Positions 17,583 to 26,460 of a stretch of 64,000 bases of DNA are shown here, piece after piece. Position 1 is the stretch's first letter; each line of letters starts with the position of its first letter. Both the position numbers and the translations under genes were made by a program. The stretch is from Bin87 sp964347975. Its GTDB lineage: Bacteria; Chloroflexota; Dehalococcoidia; Lucifugimonadales; UBA3495. The stretch covers positions 19,330 to 83,329 of the forward strand of contig CAYGAY010000013.1 of assembly GCA_964347975.1 (NCBI GenBank), in the 5' to 3' direction. Below the pieces are notes generated by a model. It worked only from the letters and a program-made list of their open reading frames with translations, was not told where the DNA came from and ran no database searches.

Positions 17583-18464
17583 ATGGAACTGCTGCGCAGT
17601 CTCGTATTCGTCCCCGGCAACCGCGCCAATATGCTGGAGCGGGCGCTGGGGTTCGGCGCCGACATAGTCATGGTTGACCTGGAGGACTCGGTGCCGCCCG
17701 GCGAAAAAGCGGCGGCGCGCGATCTGGCCGTGGCCTGGACGCCGCGACTGGCCGCCGCCGGCCGTCGCGTGATGGTGCGCGTCAACTCCCTGGACACCGG
17801 GCTGGCTGCCGACGAGTTGGCCGCCGTGGTATCGCCGTATCTGGCCGGCGTCAGCATCGGCAAAGGCAACACCCCCTGGGAGTTGCAGCAGGTTGACCGC
17901 CTGCTGGCCCCGTTGGAAGCCGCCGCCGGTATCGCCGCCGGCAGCATCAAGGTGGTTCCCTGGATTGAAACCGCCCTGGCCATCGTCCACGTCTATGAGA
18001 TGGCCCGGGCATCCCGGCGCATCGTGGGCCTCGCCTTTGGAGCCGAGGACTACACCAACGATATGGGCGTGATCCGCAACGACTTTGGCGAGGAGTGTTA
18101 CTATGCCCGCTCCGCCGTGGCCGTGGCGGCGCGCGCCGCCGGCGTCGCCGCCCTGGACGGCCCTTTCGTCGGTTTCCGCGACCCCGACGGGTTGCGCAAA
18201 GATGCCGGAACCGCCCGGCAGATGGGATACACCGGCAAGTTCGCCATCCACCCCGCCCAAATCGACATCATCAACGAGACATTTTCTCCCAACCCCGACG
18301 ACGTAGCCTACGCTCGCCGCGTGGTCGCCGCCTGGGATGAAGCCGAGGCGGCCGGCCGGGGTTCCCTTTCCATTGATGGCCGGATGGTGGACGTGCCGGT
18401 GGTCAAAAGGGCGCAGAACCTGCTGGCGCTGGTGGCCGAAATTGAGCGGCAAACGAGTGGGTAA
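17583..18464 (+). CDS. CitE-like CoA-ester lyase (HpcH/HpaI aldolase family)
   Basis: 293 residues. Starts RSLVFVPGNRANMLERAL, with the metal-binding DLEDSVPPGEK near residue 37, VPWIETALAI near 125, GAEDYTNDMG near 155 and KFAIHPAQIDIINE near 225, all standard for the CitE-like branch. Members cleave citryl-CoA, malyl-CoA, citramalyl-CoA or act as thioesterases; with no citrate lyase alpha or gamma subunits nearby, a free-standing malyl/citramalyl-CoA-type enzyme is more likely. The start lies two bases after the polA stop, implying co-transcription without functional relation. Confidence 0.9.
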   Translation: MELLRSLVFVPGNRANMLERALGFGADIVMVDLEDSVPPGEKAAARDLAVAWTPRLAAAGRRVMVRVNSLDTGLAADELAAVVSPYLAGVSIGKGNTPWELQQVDRLLAPLEAAAGIAAGSIKVVPWIETALAIVHVYEMARASRRIVGLAFGAEDYTNDMGVIRNDFGEECYYARSAVAVAARAAGVAALDGPFVGFRDPDGLRKDAGTARQMGYTGKFAIHPAQIDIINETFSPNPDDVAYARRVVAAWDEAEAAGRGSLSIDGRMVDVPVVKRAQNLLALVAEIERQTSG

Positions 18465-18577
18465 GCGGATTCCGGCCCCGTATCAAGTGCCAGGCGCCCC
18501 CGTGTCAGGCGCGGAGCCGGCTGTTCTTTCGCCGGAATAACGATGACCGGCAATAATGGAATGACGGTGACAACTAA

Positions 18578-18958
18578 ATGCCGACCGACCGCATCATCCT
18601 GACCGGGATGCAGTTCTACGGGTTTCACGGCGTAAATCCCGAAGAGCGGCGGTTGGGGCAGCCTTTCATTGTTGACTTGGCGGCGGAGCTGGACTTGAGC
18701 GCGGCCAGCGTTTCTGACCGCCTGCCCGACACTGTAAGTTACACCGACCTCTATCGGGTGGTTAAAGCCGTAGTCGAAGGCGAACCGCGCAACCTGCTGG
18801 AGGCGGCGGCGGGCGCCATCGCCGCCGGCGTATTGGCGCAACACCCGTCCGTCGCCGCCCTGCGGGTGCGGGTGCAGAAACCGCGCCCGCCCATCCGGGG
18901 TTCCGTCATCGAGGCCGCCGCCGTTGAGATCTATCGGAAACGGGATGAAACCGGGTAA
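18578..18958 (+). CDS. folB: Dihydroneopterin aldolase
   Basis: 126 residues, normal FolB size. It converts dihydroneopterin to hydroxymethyl-dihydropterin in folate synthesis. Visible marks: ILTGMQFYGFHGVNPEERRLGQ (first strand, Tyr-Gly-x-His-Gly then Glu), VSYTDLYRVVKAVVEG and the final VQKPRPPIRGSVIEAAAVEI. The ATG at 18578 follows a 113-bp gap holding REP-like repeats. No other folate genes are adjacent. Confidence 0.93.
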   Translation: MPTDRIILTGMQFYGFHGVNPEERRLGQPFIVDLAAELDLSAASVSDRLPDTVSYTDLYRVVKAVVEGEPRNLLEAAAGAIAAGVLAQHPSVAALRVRVQKPRPPIRGSVIEAAAVEIYRKRDETG

Positions 18959-18970
18959 TCACCATTATTC

Positions 18971-19034
18971 CGTCACTCCGGCGCAAGCCGGTGTCCAGAA
19001 AACGCTGCTGGATTCCAACTTTCGCCGGAATGAC
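18971..19034. repeat. Pair of REP-like hairpins
   Basis: Two short palindromes: 18971-18996 (cactccggcgcaagccggtg core) and 19010-19034 (ggattccaactttcgccggaatgacc). They resemble the elements at 12366-12390 and 1361-1385. They sit between folB and the start of the SagB-type gene and do not encode protein. Confidence 0.65.
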
Positions 19035-19059
19035 CATCGTAGTTCAGGGAGAAATTACA

Positions 19060-20691
19060 ATGGCAACACCGGATAACGGCGACAACGCGAACATCGCGCG
19101 CCAGTTCAACGAAGCCACCAAACTCCAGTACATCAATCTGGCCAACAAGCCGCCCCTCTACAAAATCTACCCTGGACTGCGGGCTATTCCGCTCCCTGAC
19201 GTCGCCGCATCGCCCGGCCCCGCCATGCCCACGCTGGCGGCGATACGGGGCGGCGCCGCTCCCGACGCCACCGGGCCGGTGACCCTGGAAACCCTGGCCG
19301 GGCTGCTCTACCATGCCGCCGCCGTGATTCGTCGGCGCAACCTGCGCGACGGCGAGGTGCATTACCGGGCGGCCGCCTCGGCTGGCGCGCTGTATCCCAC
19401 CGAAGTGTATCTCGTCTGCGGCGACCTGGACGGCCTCCGCGCCGGCGTCTATCACTTCAATCCCAGGGATTTCACGCTGGCCCGTCTGCGGAATGGCGAC
19501 TTGCGCCGCTGGCTGGCGGCGGCGGCGGTTGACCACGCCGCGTATCCGGTCACCCTGGTATTCACCACCGTCTTCTGGCGCAGCGCGTGGAAGTATCGCG
19601 AGCGCGGCTACCGCTACTGCTATTGGGACCTGGGCACCATCGGCGCCAATCTGCTGGCCGCCGGGAACGCGACTGAAACCGCGGTGAAACTCCGTTTCGG
19701 CTTCGTTGACCACCTGATCAGCGGGTTCCTCGGCCTCAACGTTGACGATGAAGCGCCCGGGCTGCTGGCCCACGTGGGAACTCCCGACGGAATGCTGCCG
19801 CCCGGCTCCGGCGACGTGCCTGGGCTGCTGCCCCAGGAGAGCAACGACCTGCAAGCCGGAATTATCGAATATCCCCTGTCCCGGAAACTGCACCGCGCCT
19901 CGCTGCTGCGGAACCGGGATGATGCCGCCGCCTGGAACGACGCCGGCAATCGCGCCGGTTCCGACCGGGACGAACTGGACGGCGTCGGCGACAATTTCCG
20001 GCCGCTCAAGTCCGGCCCCGACGGAGCTTTTGACCGCGCGCTGGATCCGGCGGCCCGCGCCGCGACTTCCCTCGGCGACTGCATCCGGTTCCGGGGTTCC
20101 ACCCGCCGCTTTGCCACCGAGCCGATTTCCTGGGATGCGTTTCGATCCATCGTTGACGCCGCTGGCGGGGGCGTCAACTCCCCGCACTTCGCCGACGGGT
20201 TCTCGCCCTACCTGAGTTTGTACTTCATAGTGAACGCCGTGGACGGACTGGCTCCCGGGGCCTACTACTACAACCGTTTCTACGGCGGCCTCCGGCAGCT
20301 CGCGGCCGGAGAGTTCCGGGAAACCGCCGGCCACCTGGGGTTTGAGCAAGCCCTGCCCGCCGACGCGGCAGCGGTTGCGTTCATCACTGCCGACCTGCCG
20401 CTGATTGAGCGGGAGTTCGGCCCGCGCGGTTATCGCATGGCGCAAACCCTTGCCGGCATCATCGGGGGCCGCATCTACCTGGCCTCCCATGGGGCGGGAC
20501 TGGGCGCGACGGGCTTGACCTTTTTTGACGACGCAGTGGCCGAATTCTTCTCGCCCCATGCCAACGGCCAGGAGGCGGTTTTTGTCACGCCCATCGGCGT
20601 CCCGCACGCCGACAACCGGGTGCGTCCTTTCCGCTCCCGCCTGGCGGTCAGCCTGGACGCGCGGGCCCGGGGAGCCGGCCAGGCCGAGTAG
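19060..20691 (+). CDS. SagB/ThcOx-type dehydrogenase with two nitroreductase domains
   Basis: 543 residues in two similar halves of the flavin-dependent nitroreductase fold. The first half has YRAAASAGALYPTEVYLV, the SagB signature for FMN binding, and GLRAGVYHFNPRD. The second has RGSTRRFATEPISWDAF and GLAPGAYYYNR. SagB/ThcOx proteins oxidise azoline rings in peptide natural products, but no YcaO cyclodehydratase or precursor peptide is nearby, so another two-electron oxidation is equally possible. I chose ATG at 19060 because AGGGAG lies 9 bases upstream; the open frame before it is REP-like repeat sequence. Confidence 0.85.
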   Translation: MATPDNGDNANIARQFNEATKLQYINLANKPPLYKIYPGLRAIPLPDVAASPGPAMPTLAAIRGGAAPDATGPVTLETLAGLLYHAAAVIRRRNLRDGEVHYRAAASAGALYPTEVYLVCGDLDGLRAGVYHFNPRDFTLARLRNGDLRRWLAAAAVDHAAYPVTLVFTTVFWRSAWKYRERGYRYCYWDLGTIGANLLAAGNATETAVKLRFGFVDHLISGFLGLNVDDEAPGLLAHVGTPDGMLPPGSGDVPGLLPQESNDLQAGIIEYPLSRKLHRASLLRNRDDAAAWNDAGNRAGSDRDELDGVGDNFRPLKSGPDGAFDRALDPAARAATSLGDCIRFRGSTRRFATEPISWDAFRSIVDAAGGGVNSPHFADGFSPYLSLYFIVNAVDGLAPGAYYYNRFYGGLRQLAAGEFRETAGHLGFEQALPADAAAVAFITADLPLIEREFGPRGYRMAQTLAGIIGGRIYLASHGAGLGATGLTFFDDAVAEFFSPHANGQEAVFVTPIGVPHADNRVRPFRSRLAVSLDARARGAGQAE

Positions 20692-20702
20692 AACCGGCTC
20701 CG

Positions 20703-21665
20703 CTACTCCCAGTCGTCTTCGCTGTTGCCAGCCGGCGTTGCCGGCGTCCACCCGCCGGTGTCCACGTCATCGTCCAGCACGGGCAGGTCCGAGTCGTCGC
20801 CGTCATCGGCCGCTTCGCCGGCGAGGGCGATGCCGCCGCTCTCCTCCGATGCGCCCGCGCCGTCAACGACTTCCTCGGGATCTTCGGGGATCGCCCCGGT
20901 CTCGGCGTCGGTTTCTTCCAACGCGGGATCGGCGGTCATCTCCGCGGTCATCTCCGGTAAGTGGCCGGCGCCGTCCGGCGCGGCAGGGAACGATACGACG
21001 TGGCGCAGGGTGGGAGCTTGCCGGGTTTCCCGGAGTATTACGGAGATGCCCGTGGCGTCGGTTCCCACGACTGCCGCCGCGTACTGGTTGCCCGCGGCCA
21101 TCAGCTTGTGCAGCCGGCGGCCCAACCGGCGCTCAACGGTTCCGAGATAGCTGCCGTCCCGCGCGGTCACGGTGACCGCCTCGCCACAGAGATTCAGCGC
21201 AACCACGTCCCCGGCGCTTACCGTTGCCATCGCCGGCGCGCCGGCCGGTTTCCGCAGAATAGTGGTGCATGACTTGCCACTCTCGGCGATGAACATTCGG
21301 GGCAGCCCGTCATCGCCGGCAACTGACCTGCGGATGTCTCCGCCACAAGTCTGCAACTGTTCCAATCGGGCCAGATTCTTGCGCGCAATGTTGTTGCCGG
21401 GCGCGCGAACCCGCAAGGATTCCAGGATCTGCCGGGCTTCAGCGTAGTCGCCGAGTTCCATCAGGGCCTTGGCCAGGCGGTTGGAGGCTTCACAGTCGTT
21501 AGGATTGAGTTCGAGTACGGCCCGGTTCAGTTCGACGGCTCTTTCCCATTCGCCCTTCAGGGCAGCCTTAACCGCTTCTTTACCCAGGTTGGTTTTTCTA
21601 CGGTCGGCTCCCGGCCCGCCCCTTGACGCGCCTCCCGGCGGGTATGCGCTTCTCCTCAACATCAT
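20703..21665 (-). CDS. TPR-containing protein with acidic tail
   Basis: 320 residues, convergent with the SagB-type gene. Residues about 30-95 hold two tetratricopeptide repeats (ALKGEWERAVELNRAVLELNP, here split as ALKGEWERAVEL and NRAVLELNP; then ALMELGDYAEARQILESL). Residues about 105-240 form an unrecognised globular region with a Cys-containing VVALNLCGEAVTV, and the final 85 residues are highly acidic and probably disordered. Tandem ATGs at 21665 and 21662 have GGAGGAGG upstream. No signal peptide. Function unknown; TPRs suggest a protein-binding role. Confidence 0.75.
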   Translation of the reverse strand: MMLRRSAYPPGGASRGGPGADRRKTNLGKEAVKAALKGEWERAVELNRAVLELNPNDCEASNRLAKALMELGDYAEARQILESLRVRAPGNNIARKNLARLEQLQTCGGDIRRSVAGDDGLPRMFIAESGKSCTTILRKPAGAPAMATVSAGDVVALNLCGEAVTVTARDGSYLGTVERRLGRRLHKLMAAGNQYAAAVVGTDATGISVILRETRQAPTLRHVVSFPAAPDGAGHLPEMTAEMTADPALEETDAETGAIPEDPEEVVDGAGASEESGGIALAGEAADDGDDSDLPVLDDDVDTGGWTPATPAGNSEDDWE

Positions 21666-21980
21666 TATGTAACCCTCCTCCTTCCGGCGCCATTGCCGCG
21701 GTATGTTGCGGCTTATTGGGACACCGATTTATGGGCTTCGGGGCGTACCGAGCGCTGGCCCGCGACCTGCCGGATTAATGTCAGTCGATTTGCTCAAACC
21801 GCAGTCAGCGTAGCATCTTTCGGGCCTTCACCAATACGGCCTGATTTTCAAATTGCAGCTGATTTTGGACTGATCCCGATCCTCTACATGCGCCGGTCAA
21901 GTCGGCGGGGAATGCGCTAAACTACACGGCGGGAGATGCTGCTTCGGAGATTTTGCAACCAACGGGCAGGAGACTACGAC
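21666..21980. other. Gene-free stretch between divergent genes
   Basis: About 315 bases between the TPR gene (minus) and the S9 peptidase (plus). It must hold both promoters. I see no repeat, RNA gene or convincing reading frame in it. Confidence 0.6.
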
Positions 21981-24065
21981 ATGACGGAACCCATCGGCCC
22001 CGACCTGTTTCGCCACCTTACCGCCGTGGGCAGCCCCACCATCGCGCCGGATGGGAAGCACTGCGCCTACGCGCTGACCTGGATAGACGCCGAGACTTCC
22101 GAACCCCGATCCCGGGTCTATCGCGCCACTTTGGCGGATGGCGACGCGATTGCGGAACCGAAAGCATTTACTCAGGGCAACGCGGACGGGCATCCGCGTT
22201 ATTCGCCTGATGGCGCAACGCTGGCCTTTCTGCGCCCCGACGGAGCAGCCGCCAATGCTGCCGATGCAAAACGCCAGGTCTGGCTGATGCCATCGGACGG
22301 CGGTGAAGCGTGGCAACTGACCAAATTGCCCAATGGCGTGCCGGAATTCGCCTGGGCGCCCGACTCCTCCCGCCTGGTGGCGGTGGCGGACGTCTGCCCG
22401 GATGGCGAGCCCGGCGATACGCCGTCGAATGAACCCAGGGTGCGCGAGGTTCGTCGCATCCGTTACCGCCACGACGCCATCGGCTGGCGGGGCGACTGCC
22501 ATTTCCACCTTTTTGTGGTGGACGCGCAAACCGGCGAAGCCATGCAACTGACGGATGGCGATTGGGACGATGCCGCCCCGGCCTGGTCGTCGGGCGGCGA
22601 ACGGGTTGCCTTTATCTCCGGACGCTCTGACGAACGTGACGTCGCCGCTACCGCCGAAATCTACGTCGTTGACGTGCCCGAAACCCTTTCGGCGGAGGCG
22701 AGCCCGCCTGAACCAAAGCTGTGGTCTGAAGGATTGACGGACGCCGCTGCGGTTGCCTGGTCTCCCGACGGGAAACGCTTGTTGGCGGCCGGGGCTGCCG
22801 ATAACGGTCTCATGGTCTTGTGGCAGGCGTACCTGTACGTGCTGGAGCCGGGCCGCCCGCCCCGCCAACTGACGGACGACCGCATCCGGCCCTGCCTGGG
22901 TTATCCCGGCATCTACCCCCCGCTGGAACTGCGCTGGCTGGCCGGGGACGATGGCGACGACGGCCGGATCATATTCCTTGGCGATGCCGGCGGGGAAACC
23001 AGATTGTATTCGTTGGACCTGCCCGCCGGCGACGGACGGAGCCAGCCGGCGGCGATCACCGAGGGCGGCGAGTTGATCGCGGCGCTGGCCGTGGGCGCGG
23101 ATGCCCGCAGTTATGTGATCGCGGCGTCGGGGCCCACCACTCCGGGGGACCTGCATATCGTCGAGACCGCCGCCGCCGGGGTCGCCCGGCGACGGCTGAC
23201 GGCGCACAACGACGAATGGCTGGCCGAGCGCCCGGCGGTCGATATGGAAAAATTCAGCATCAACCGCAACGGATGGGACATTGAATGCCGGCTGTACCAC
23301 CCTCCAGGGTTTGACGACGCCCGGAAATATCCGCTGGTGCTGGAGATACACGGCGGGCCGAATGGCGCTTTCTACGATTCGTTCGTGCCCTGGCATCAGG
23401 CGCTGGCCGGAGCCGGCTACCTGACGCTGGCGGTGAATCCACGAGGTTCATCCACCTACGGCGCGGAGTTCGTCAACGCGGTGCTGGGCGACTGGGGCGG
23501 CGAGGACTACCTGGATTTGATGGCGGCGTTGGATGAAGTCTGCCGGCGGGACTACGTGGACGCCGGACGGCTCGGCGTCCACGGGTACAGCTACGGCGGC
23601 TACATGACCGCCTGGTCCATCGGACACACCGACCGTTTCAAGGCGGCGGTGGCCGGCGCGCCGTGTATCGACCTGTGGAGCATGTACGGCACATCGGACA
23701 TCGCGGCCAGCTTCGGAGAGGCCCAGTGGTCGGCTCGTCCCTCGGGAGGCGCGCCGGAGACCGTATCTATCGTCAACGAATTGGCCGAAGGAGTGGACAA
23801 CCTCGCCTATCGCCTGCTCCGGCGTTCGCCGATCACTTTCGCGCCGCAGGTCAGCGCTCCGGTGCTGCTGATGCACGGCGAGGCTGACGCCCGGTGTCCC
23901 ATCGGACAGAGCGAGCAGTATTTCCAGGTGCTGAAGCGCCTGGGCAAGGAGGTCGAAATGGCGCGGTTCCCCGGCTGTTCCCACGGTTTCCTGCGGACGG
24001 GCCACGTGGCCCTGCGCGAAGCGTATCTGCAACGGATGGTGGACTGGTTCCGACGCTGGCTGTAG
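21981..24065 (+). CDS. S9-family (prolyl oligopeptidase-like) serine peptidase
   Basis: 694 residues, cytoplasmic by absence of a signal peptide. The N-terminal 420 residues form a WD/TolB-like propeller (repeats such as AWSPDGKRLLAAG and RYSPDGATLAFL). The C-terminal alpha/beta-hydrolase contains the nucleophile in GYSYGGYM, the acid in LMHGEADARCP and the histidine in GCSHGFLRTG, so the catalytic triad is complete. The family cleaves short peptides, often acylaminoacyl or dipeptidyl substrates. ATG 21981 follows GGGCAGGAGA; the open frame starts 15 codons earlier without a ribosome site. Confidence 0.93.
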   Translation: MTEPIGPDLFRHLTAVGSPTIAPDGKHCAYALTWIDAETSEPRSRVYRATLADGDAIAEPKAFTQGNADGHPRYSPDGATLAFLRPDGAAANAADAKRQVWLMPSDGGEAWQLTKLPNGVPEFAWAPDSSRLVAVADVCPDGEPGDTPSNEPRVREVRRIRYRHDAIGWRGDCHFHLFVVDAQTGEAMQLTDGDWDDAAPAWSSGGERVAFISGRSDERDVAATAEIYVVDVPETLSAEASPPEPKLWSEGLTDAAAVAWSPDGKRLLAAGAADNGLMVLWQAYLYVLEPGRPPRQLTDDRIRPCLGYPGIYPPLELRWLAGDDGDDGRIIFLGDAGGETRLYSLDLPAGDGRSQPAAITEGGELIAALAVGADARSYVIAASGPTTPGDLHIVETAAAGVARRRLTAHNDEWLAERPAVDMEKFSINRNGWDIECRLYHPPGFDDARKYPLVLEIHGGPNGAFYDSFVPWHQALAGAGYLTLAVNPRGSSTYGAEFVNAVLGDWGGEDYLDLMAALDEVCRRDYVDAGRLGVHGYSYGGYMTAWSIGHTDRFKAAVAGAPCIDLWSMYGTSDIAASFGEAQWSARPSGGAPETVSIVNELAEGVDNLAYRLLRRSPITFAPQVSAPVLLMHGEADARCPIGQSEQYFQVLKRLGKEVEMARFPGCSHGFLRTGHVALREAYLQRMVDWFRRWL

Positions 24066-24140
24066 CCATTGTTTTACGGCCGGCAGTCGCCAATCTTACA
24101 CAACCTGCTCACTGCTGCACGATGTCGTCAATTATCTCTA

Positions 24141-24279
24141 GGCGATTCCGCTACTGGAAACTATGACGCAAAAACGCCGCGTTTTGGCATATTCCGTAGC
24201 GAAATCGCATACCATATTTTTACGAAAACCTATCACTATGTGGCTTGACTTCGCTGCTCTGCACAGTAGCGGAATCGCC
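24141..24279. repeat. 139-bp inverted-repeat element, family 2, upstream of LRR gene 1
   Basis: Perfect 16-bp terminal inverted repeat: GGCGATTCCGCTACTG (24141-24156) and CAGTAGCGGAATCGCC (24264-24279). An inner GACTTCGCTGCTCTGC segment near the right end and a cgccgcgttttggc palindrome near the left end are also conserved. A copy of the same length, inverted, lies at 53880-54018 upstream of LRR gene 2. Similarity between the two loci continues from the element through the 75-bp leader into the coding sequence. Confidence 0.88.
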
Positions 24280-24355
24280 TCTGGGTTAAATAAAAAGACC
24301 ACAGCCGGAGTTTTATAGTAAGATAGGAAACCGATTATCCAGCAAGGATGTTTTT

Positions 24356-25666
24356 GTGAGTTACCGGATGAGTTACCGGAAAAAGCGGAATGGCAAAACC
24401 CTTATGACGAAGTTCAAGCTGCTGCTGGCGGCGCTGGCGACAATGGCGGCTGTGGTAGCCGCAGCCCTTTGGCTGGCGCCCCTGACCCCACCCGTCGCGC
24501 AGGCCCAGGAAGCGACGGCCTTTTGCGACCACGACCCCCTCGACGCGCGCGCGCAGAAGGCGGAACACCAACCGCCTGAAGAGCGCCATCCAGCGCACCC
24601 CCTCCACGGGCGCACGCAGAAGGTGGTCGACGCCATTCTCGCTAATCTCAGCGAGACCGACTGCGCCGACGTCACCATCGCGCAACTGAACGGCCTCGCT
24701 GGTACTCTCACGGTAGGCGATAACCTGAGTTCTCTGCAAAGCGTCGACTTCGAGCATCTCTCCGGCTTGGAACAGCTGAATCTGTTTGACAACGATCTGA
24801 CCGAGCTGCCCAGCGACGTGTTCGACGGCCTTTCCAGCCTGACCCACCTGCGTCTGGACGGCAACGACCTGTCCGACCTGCCCGAGGAGGTGTTCGACGG
24901 CCTCGCCAGCCTGGAAATCCTGCGTCTGAACGGCAACTCCGCACTGGGAACGCTGCCGCCGGAGGTATTTGACGGGCTGTCCAGCCTGGAACAGCTGTAT
25001 CTGAACGGCAACACTTCACTGGCCTGCATTCACCCCGGCCAGTTTGACGGCTTGTCCGCTCTGCGCGAGCTGCATCTGTCCAACACCAAATTGGGCAACA
25101 TCGCCCCCACCCCGCACGCCTCCCGGTGGGGGTTGAACAATCTGCAGGAGCTGAACTTCGGCAACACGAGCATTACCGGTTCGGCGCTTGGCTTTCAGGA
25201 TTACCAGGCCGTGTTCCCGGCCCTGGTTGAGAGCCGCACCCGCGTCACTTCCAATGCCGTACTGTCCGACCCGATTTGCGGTTCTATCGTGGCCGACGCG
25301 GCCGGCGGCAATGACGGGACCGTCCGGGTGTTGCTGGAAGGGACCCGAGTGCGTCCCAACCGGGCCAGCGACGGCGACGCTTCGCTGGGCGACGGCGTCT
25401 GCGGCTCCGACACGGCCACGACCCGCCACGTACTCTGGACCTGGCAGCGCTCCGCCAACGGGGTGGACTGGAACGATATGCCCCAGGACCGGCAGCCCCC
25501 GGACTATGGCTCTCAGGGCCGGATGGATGGCGAATGTTCCTTCCTCTACACCCCGCAGTCCGATGACGACGGCATGTACGTCCGGGCCTACGTGCTGGTG
25601 GACACCGCCGGCGTGGGCGCAAACAACTACCCCACCGCCGCCTTCGGCCCGCTGAACGTCCCGTGA
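24356..25666 (+). CDS. Secreted leucine-rich-repeat protein with C-terminal Ig-like domain (LRR gene 1)
   Basis: 436 residues. The start may be GTG 24356, ATG 24368 or ATG 24404; the first two lie in a duplicated ATGAGTTACCGG-type segment. A basic N terminus and a hydrophobic stretch ending in PPVAQAQE give a signal peptide with a probable AQA cleavage site. Then come five or six LRRs of about 24 residues (LEQLNLFDNDLTELPSDVFDG, next LTHLRLDGNDLSDLPEEVFDG), a loop region, and a C-terminal domain with LWTWQRSANGVDWNDMP and DDDGMYVRAYVLVDTAGVG, resembling bacterial Ig-like adhesion modules. Paralogues sit at 52557-53806 and 63711-64000. Probable extracellular binding role; partner unknown. Confidence 0.88.
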   Translation: MSYRMSYRKKRNGKTLMTKFKLLLAALATMAAVVAAALWLAPLTPPVAQAQEATAFCDHDPLDARAQKAEHQPPEERHPAHPLHGRTQKVVDAILANLSETDCADVTIAQLNGLAGTLTVGDNLSSLQSVDFEHLSGLEQLNLFDNDLTELPSDVFDGLSSLTHLRLDGNDLSDLPEEVFDGLASLEILRLNGNSALGTLPPEVFDGLSSLEQLYLNGNTSLACIHPGQFDGLSALRELHLSNTKLGNIAPTPHASRWGLNNLQELNFGNTSITGSALGFQDYQAVFPALVESRTRVTSNAVLSDPICGSIVADAAGGNDGTVRVLLEGTRVRPNRASDGDASLGDGVCGSDTATTRHVLWTWQRSANGVDWNDMPQDRQPPDYGSQGRMDGECSFLYTPQSDDDGMYVRAYVLVDTAGVGANNYPTAAFGPLNVP

Positions 25667-25701
25667 ACGTCCGGCCATAGGTATGGGTATAGGTATAGGT
25701 A

Positions 25702-25845
25702 ATGGCGGCAGCTTCTTCTCCTTTACTTTCCCGGTCCCTTCCCTTGACGCGGGATGTGGATGCGGCCCTGACCGCTATCGAACAGGACGAGGACGTGGAG
25801 GCCATCGTCATCACCGGCGCCGGGAAGCGGGCCTTTGTGGCTTGA
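25702..25845 (+). pseudogene. Enoyl-CoA hydratase (crotonase) fragment
   Basis: A 47-codon frame whose last 32 residues read DVDAALTAIEQDEDVEAIVITGAG then KRAFVA, the first substrate-binding region of crotonase-family enzymes (normally followed by GADI). The match stops where family 2 repeat sequence begins (from about 25838), and the following TGA at 25843-25845 belongs to the repeat. Nothing of the remaining 200 or so residues is present. It is preceded by a short GGTATR tandem repeat (25679-25702). Confidence 0.65.
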
Positions 25846-25876
25846 CTTCGCTGCTTTGCACAGTAGCGGAACCACC
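25838..25876. repeat. Partial family 2 element (right end)
   Basis: Segment TGGCTTGACTTCGCTGC-TTTGCACAGTAGCGGAAccacc is nearly identical to the right 39 bases of the 24141-24279 element. The left part is missing. It abuts the crotonase fragment and lies 170 bases after LRR gene 1, so that gene is flanked by family 2 sequence on both sides. Confidence 0.78.
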
Positions 25877-25883
25877 TCATCAT

Positions 25884-25988
25884 CTCATGCGTACCCACTT
25901 TCCGCTGCCGGAGACTCGACGGCGCAGCCATTGCTACCCCGACGAGATTGCCATGCTGCCTCGCAATGACAAAGTGGATACGTATGAG
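25884..25988. repeat. Non-coding inverted-repeat element, family 1, copy J (short)
   Basis: 105 bp with ends CTCATGCGTACCCACTTT (25884-25901) and AAAGTGGATACGTATGAG (25971-25988). The core is shorter than in other copies: an actcgacggcgcagccattgct piece and cgagattgcc...cctcgcaatgac. No coding potential. Confidence 0.82.
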
Positions 25989-26047
25989 CGTCAATTAGTC
26001 TCTACGGCGCGGCGAACCGGGCTTATTCGCGCGGCGCAGAGGTTGCA

Positions 26048-26410
26048 ATGACTACAACCGACCCCATGGCATACCACGTTGAACGAAGCTGGCATTTTCT
26101 GGAGCTGGTAGATAGTGAACTGGCAAACGGCGAATTGGAAGAAGCAAGCAACAAACTTTGGGGAGCCGCCGCCCACGCCATCAAAGCCGTTGCGGAGCAA
26201 AAGGGTTGGCCGCACGGTTCCCATGCCATGCTGGAAGAAACCGTACTGCGCCTGATTGACGATGCCGGCGCTCCCCCCGGCCTGCTCAACTATTACCGGA
26301 GCGCAAACTGGTTTCATACCCGATTTTACAGCGGCCCACCGCGTCGCGAGCAAATCCTCGACGGTAAGCGAGAAATAGCCGAGTTCATCGAGCTGCTGGA
26401 GAGCCTCTGA
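26048..26410 (+). CDS. PaREP1-like small helical protein, paralogue
   Basis: 120 residues, helical, sharing with the 14206-14565 product the core ASNKLWGAAAHAIKAVAEQKGW and a following H..M/L pattern. The match to the archaeal PaREP1/PaREP8 family is by eye. It lies directly after repeat copy J, at the start of a plus-strand run that includes an HTH-like gene and a HEPN/MNT pair. The ATG at 26048 is chosen; a second in-frame ATG at 26066 is possible. Function unknown. Confidence 0.72.
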   Translation: MTTTDPMAYHVERSWHFLELVDSELANGELEEASNKLWGAAAHAIKAVAEQKGWPHGSHAMLEETVLRLIDDAGAPPGLLNYYRSANWFHTRFYSGPPRREQILDGKREIAEFIELLESL

Positions 26411-26460
26411 CCGAACCACAGCGCAAAATCGGCCTGACAAGGTTGAAAGTAGGCAAGACT

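Noticed and set aside
25683..26051. A 122-residue frame spanning 25683-26051
   Set aside because: It runs through a tandem repeat, element fragments and copy J in a frame different from the crotonase-like one; no protein-like pattern.
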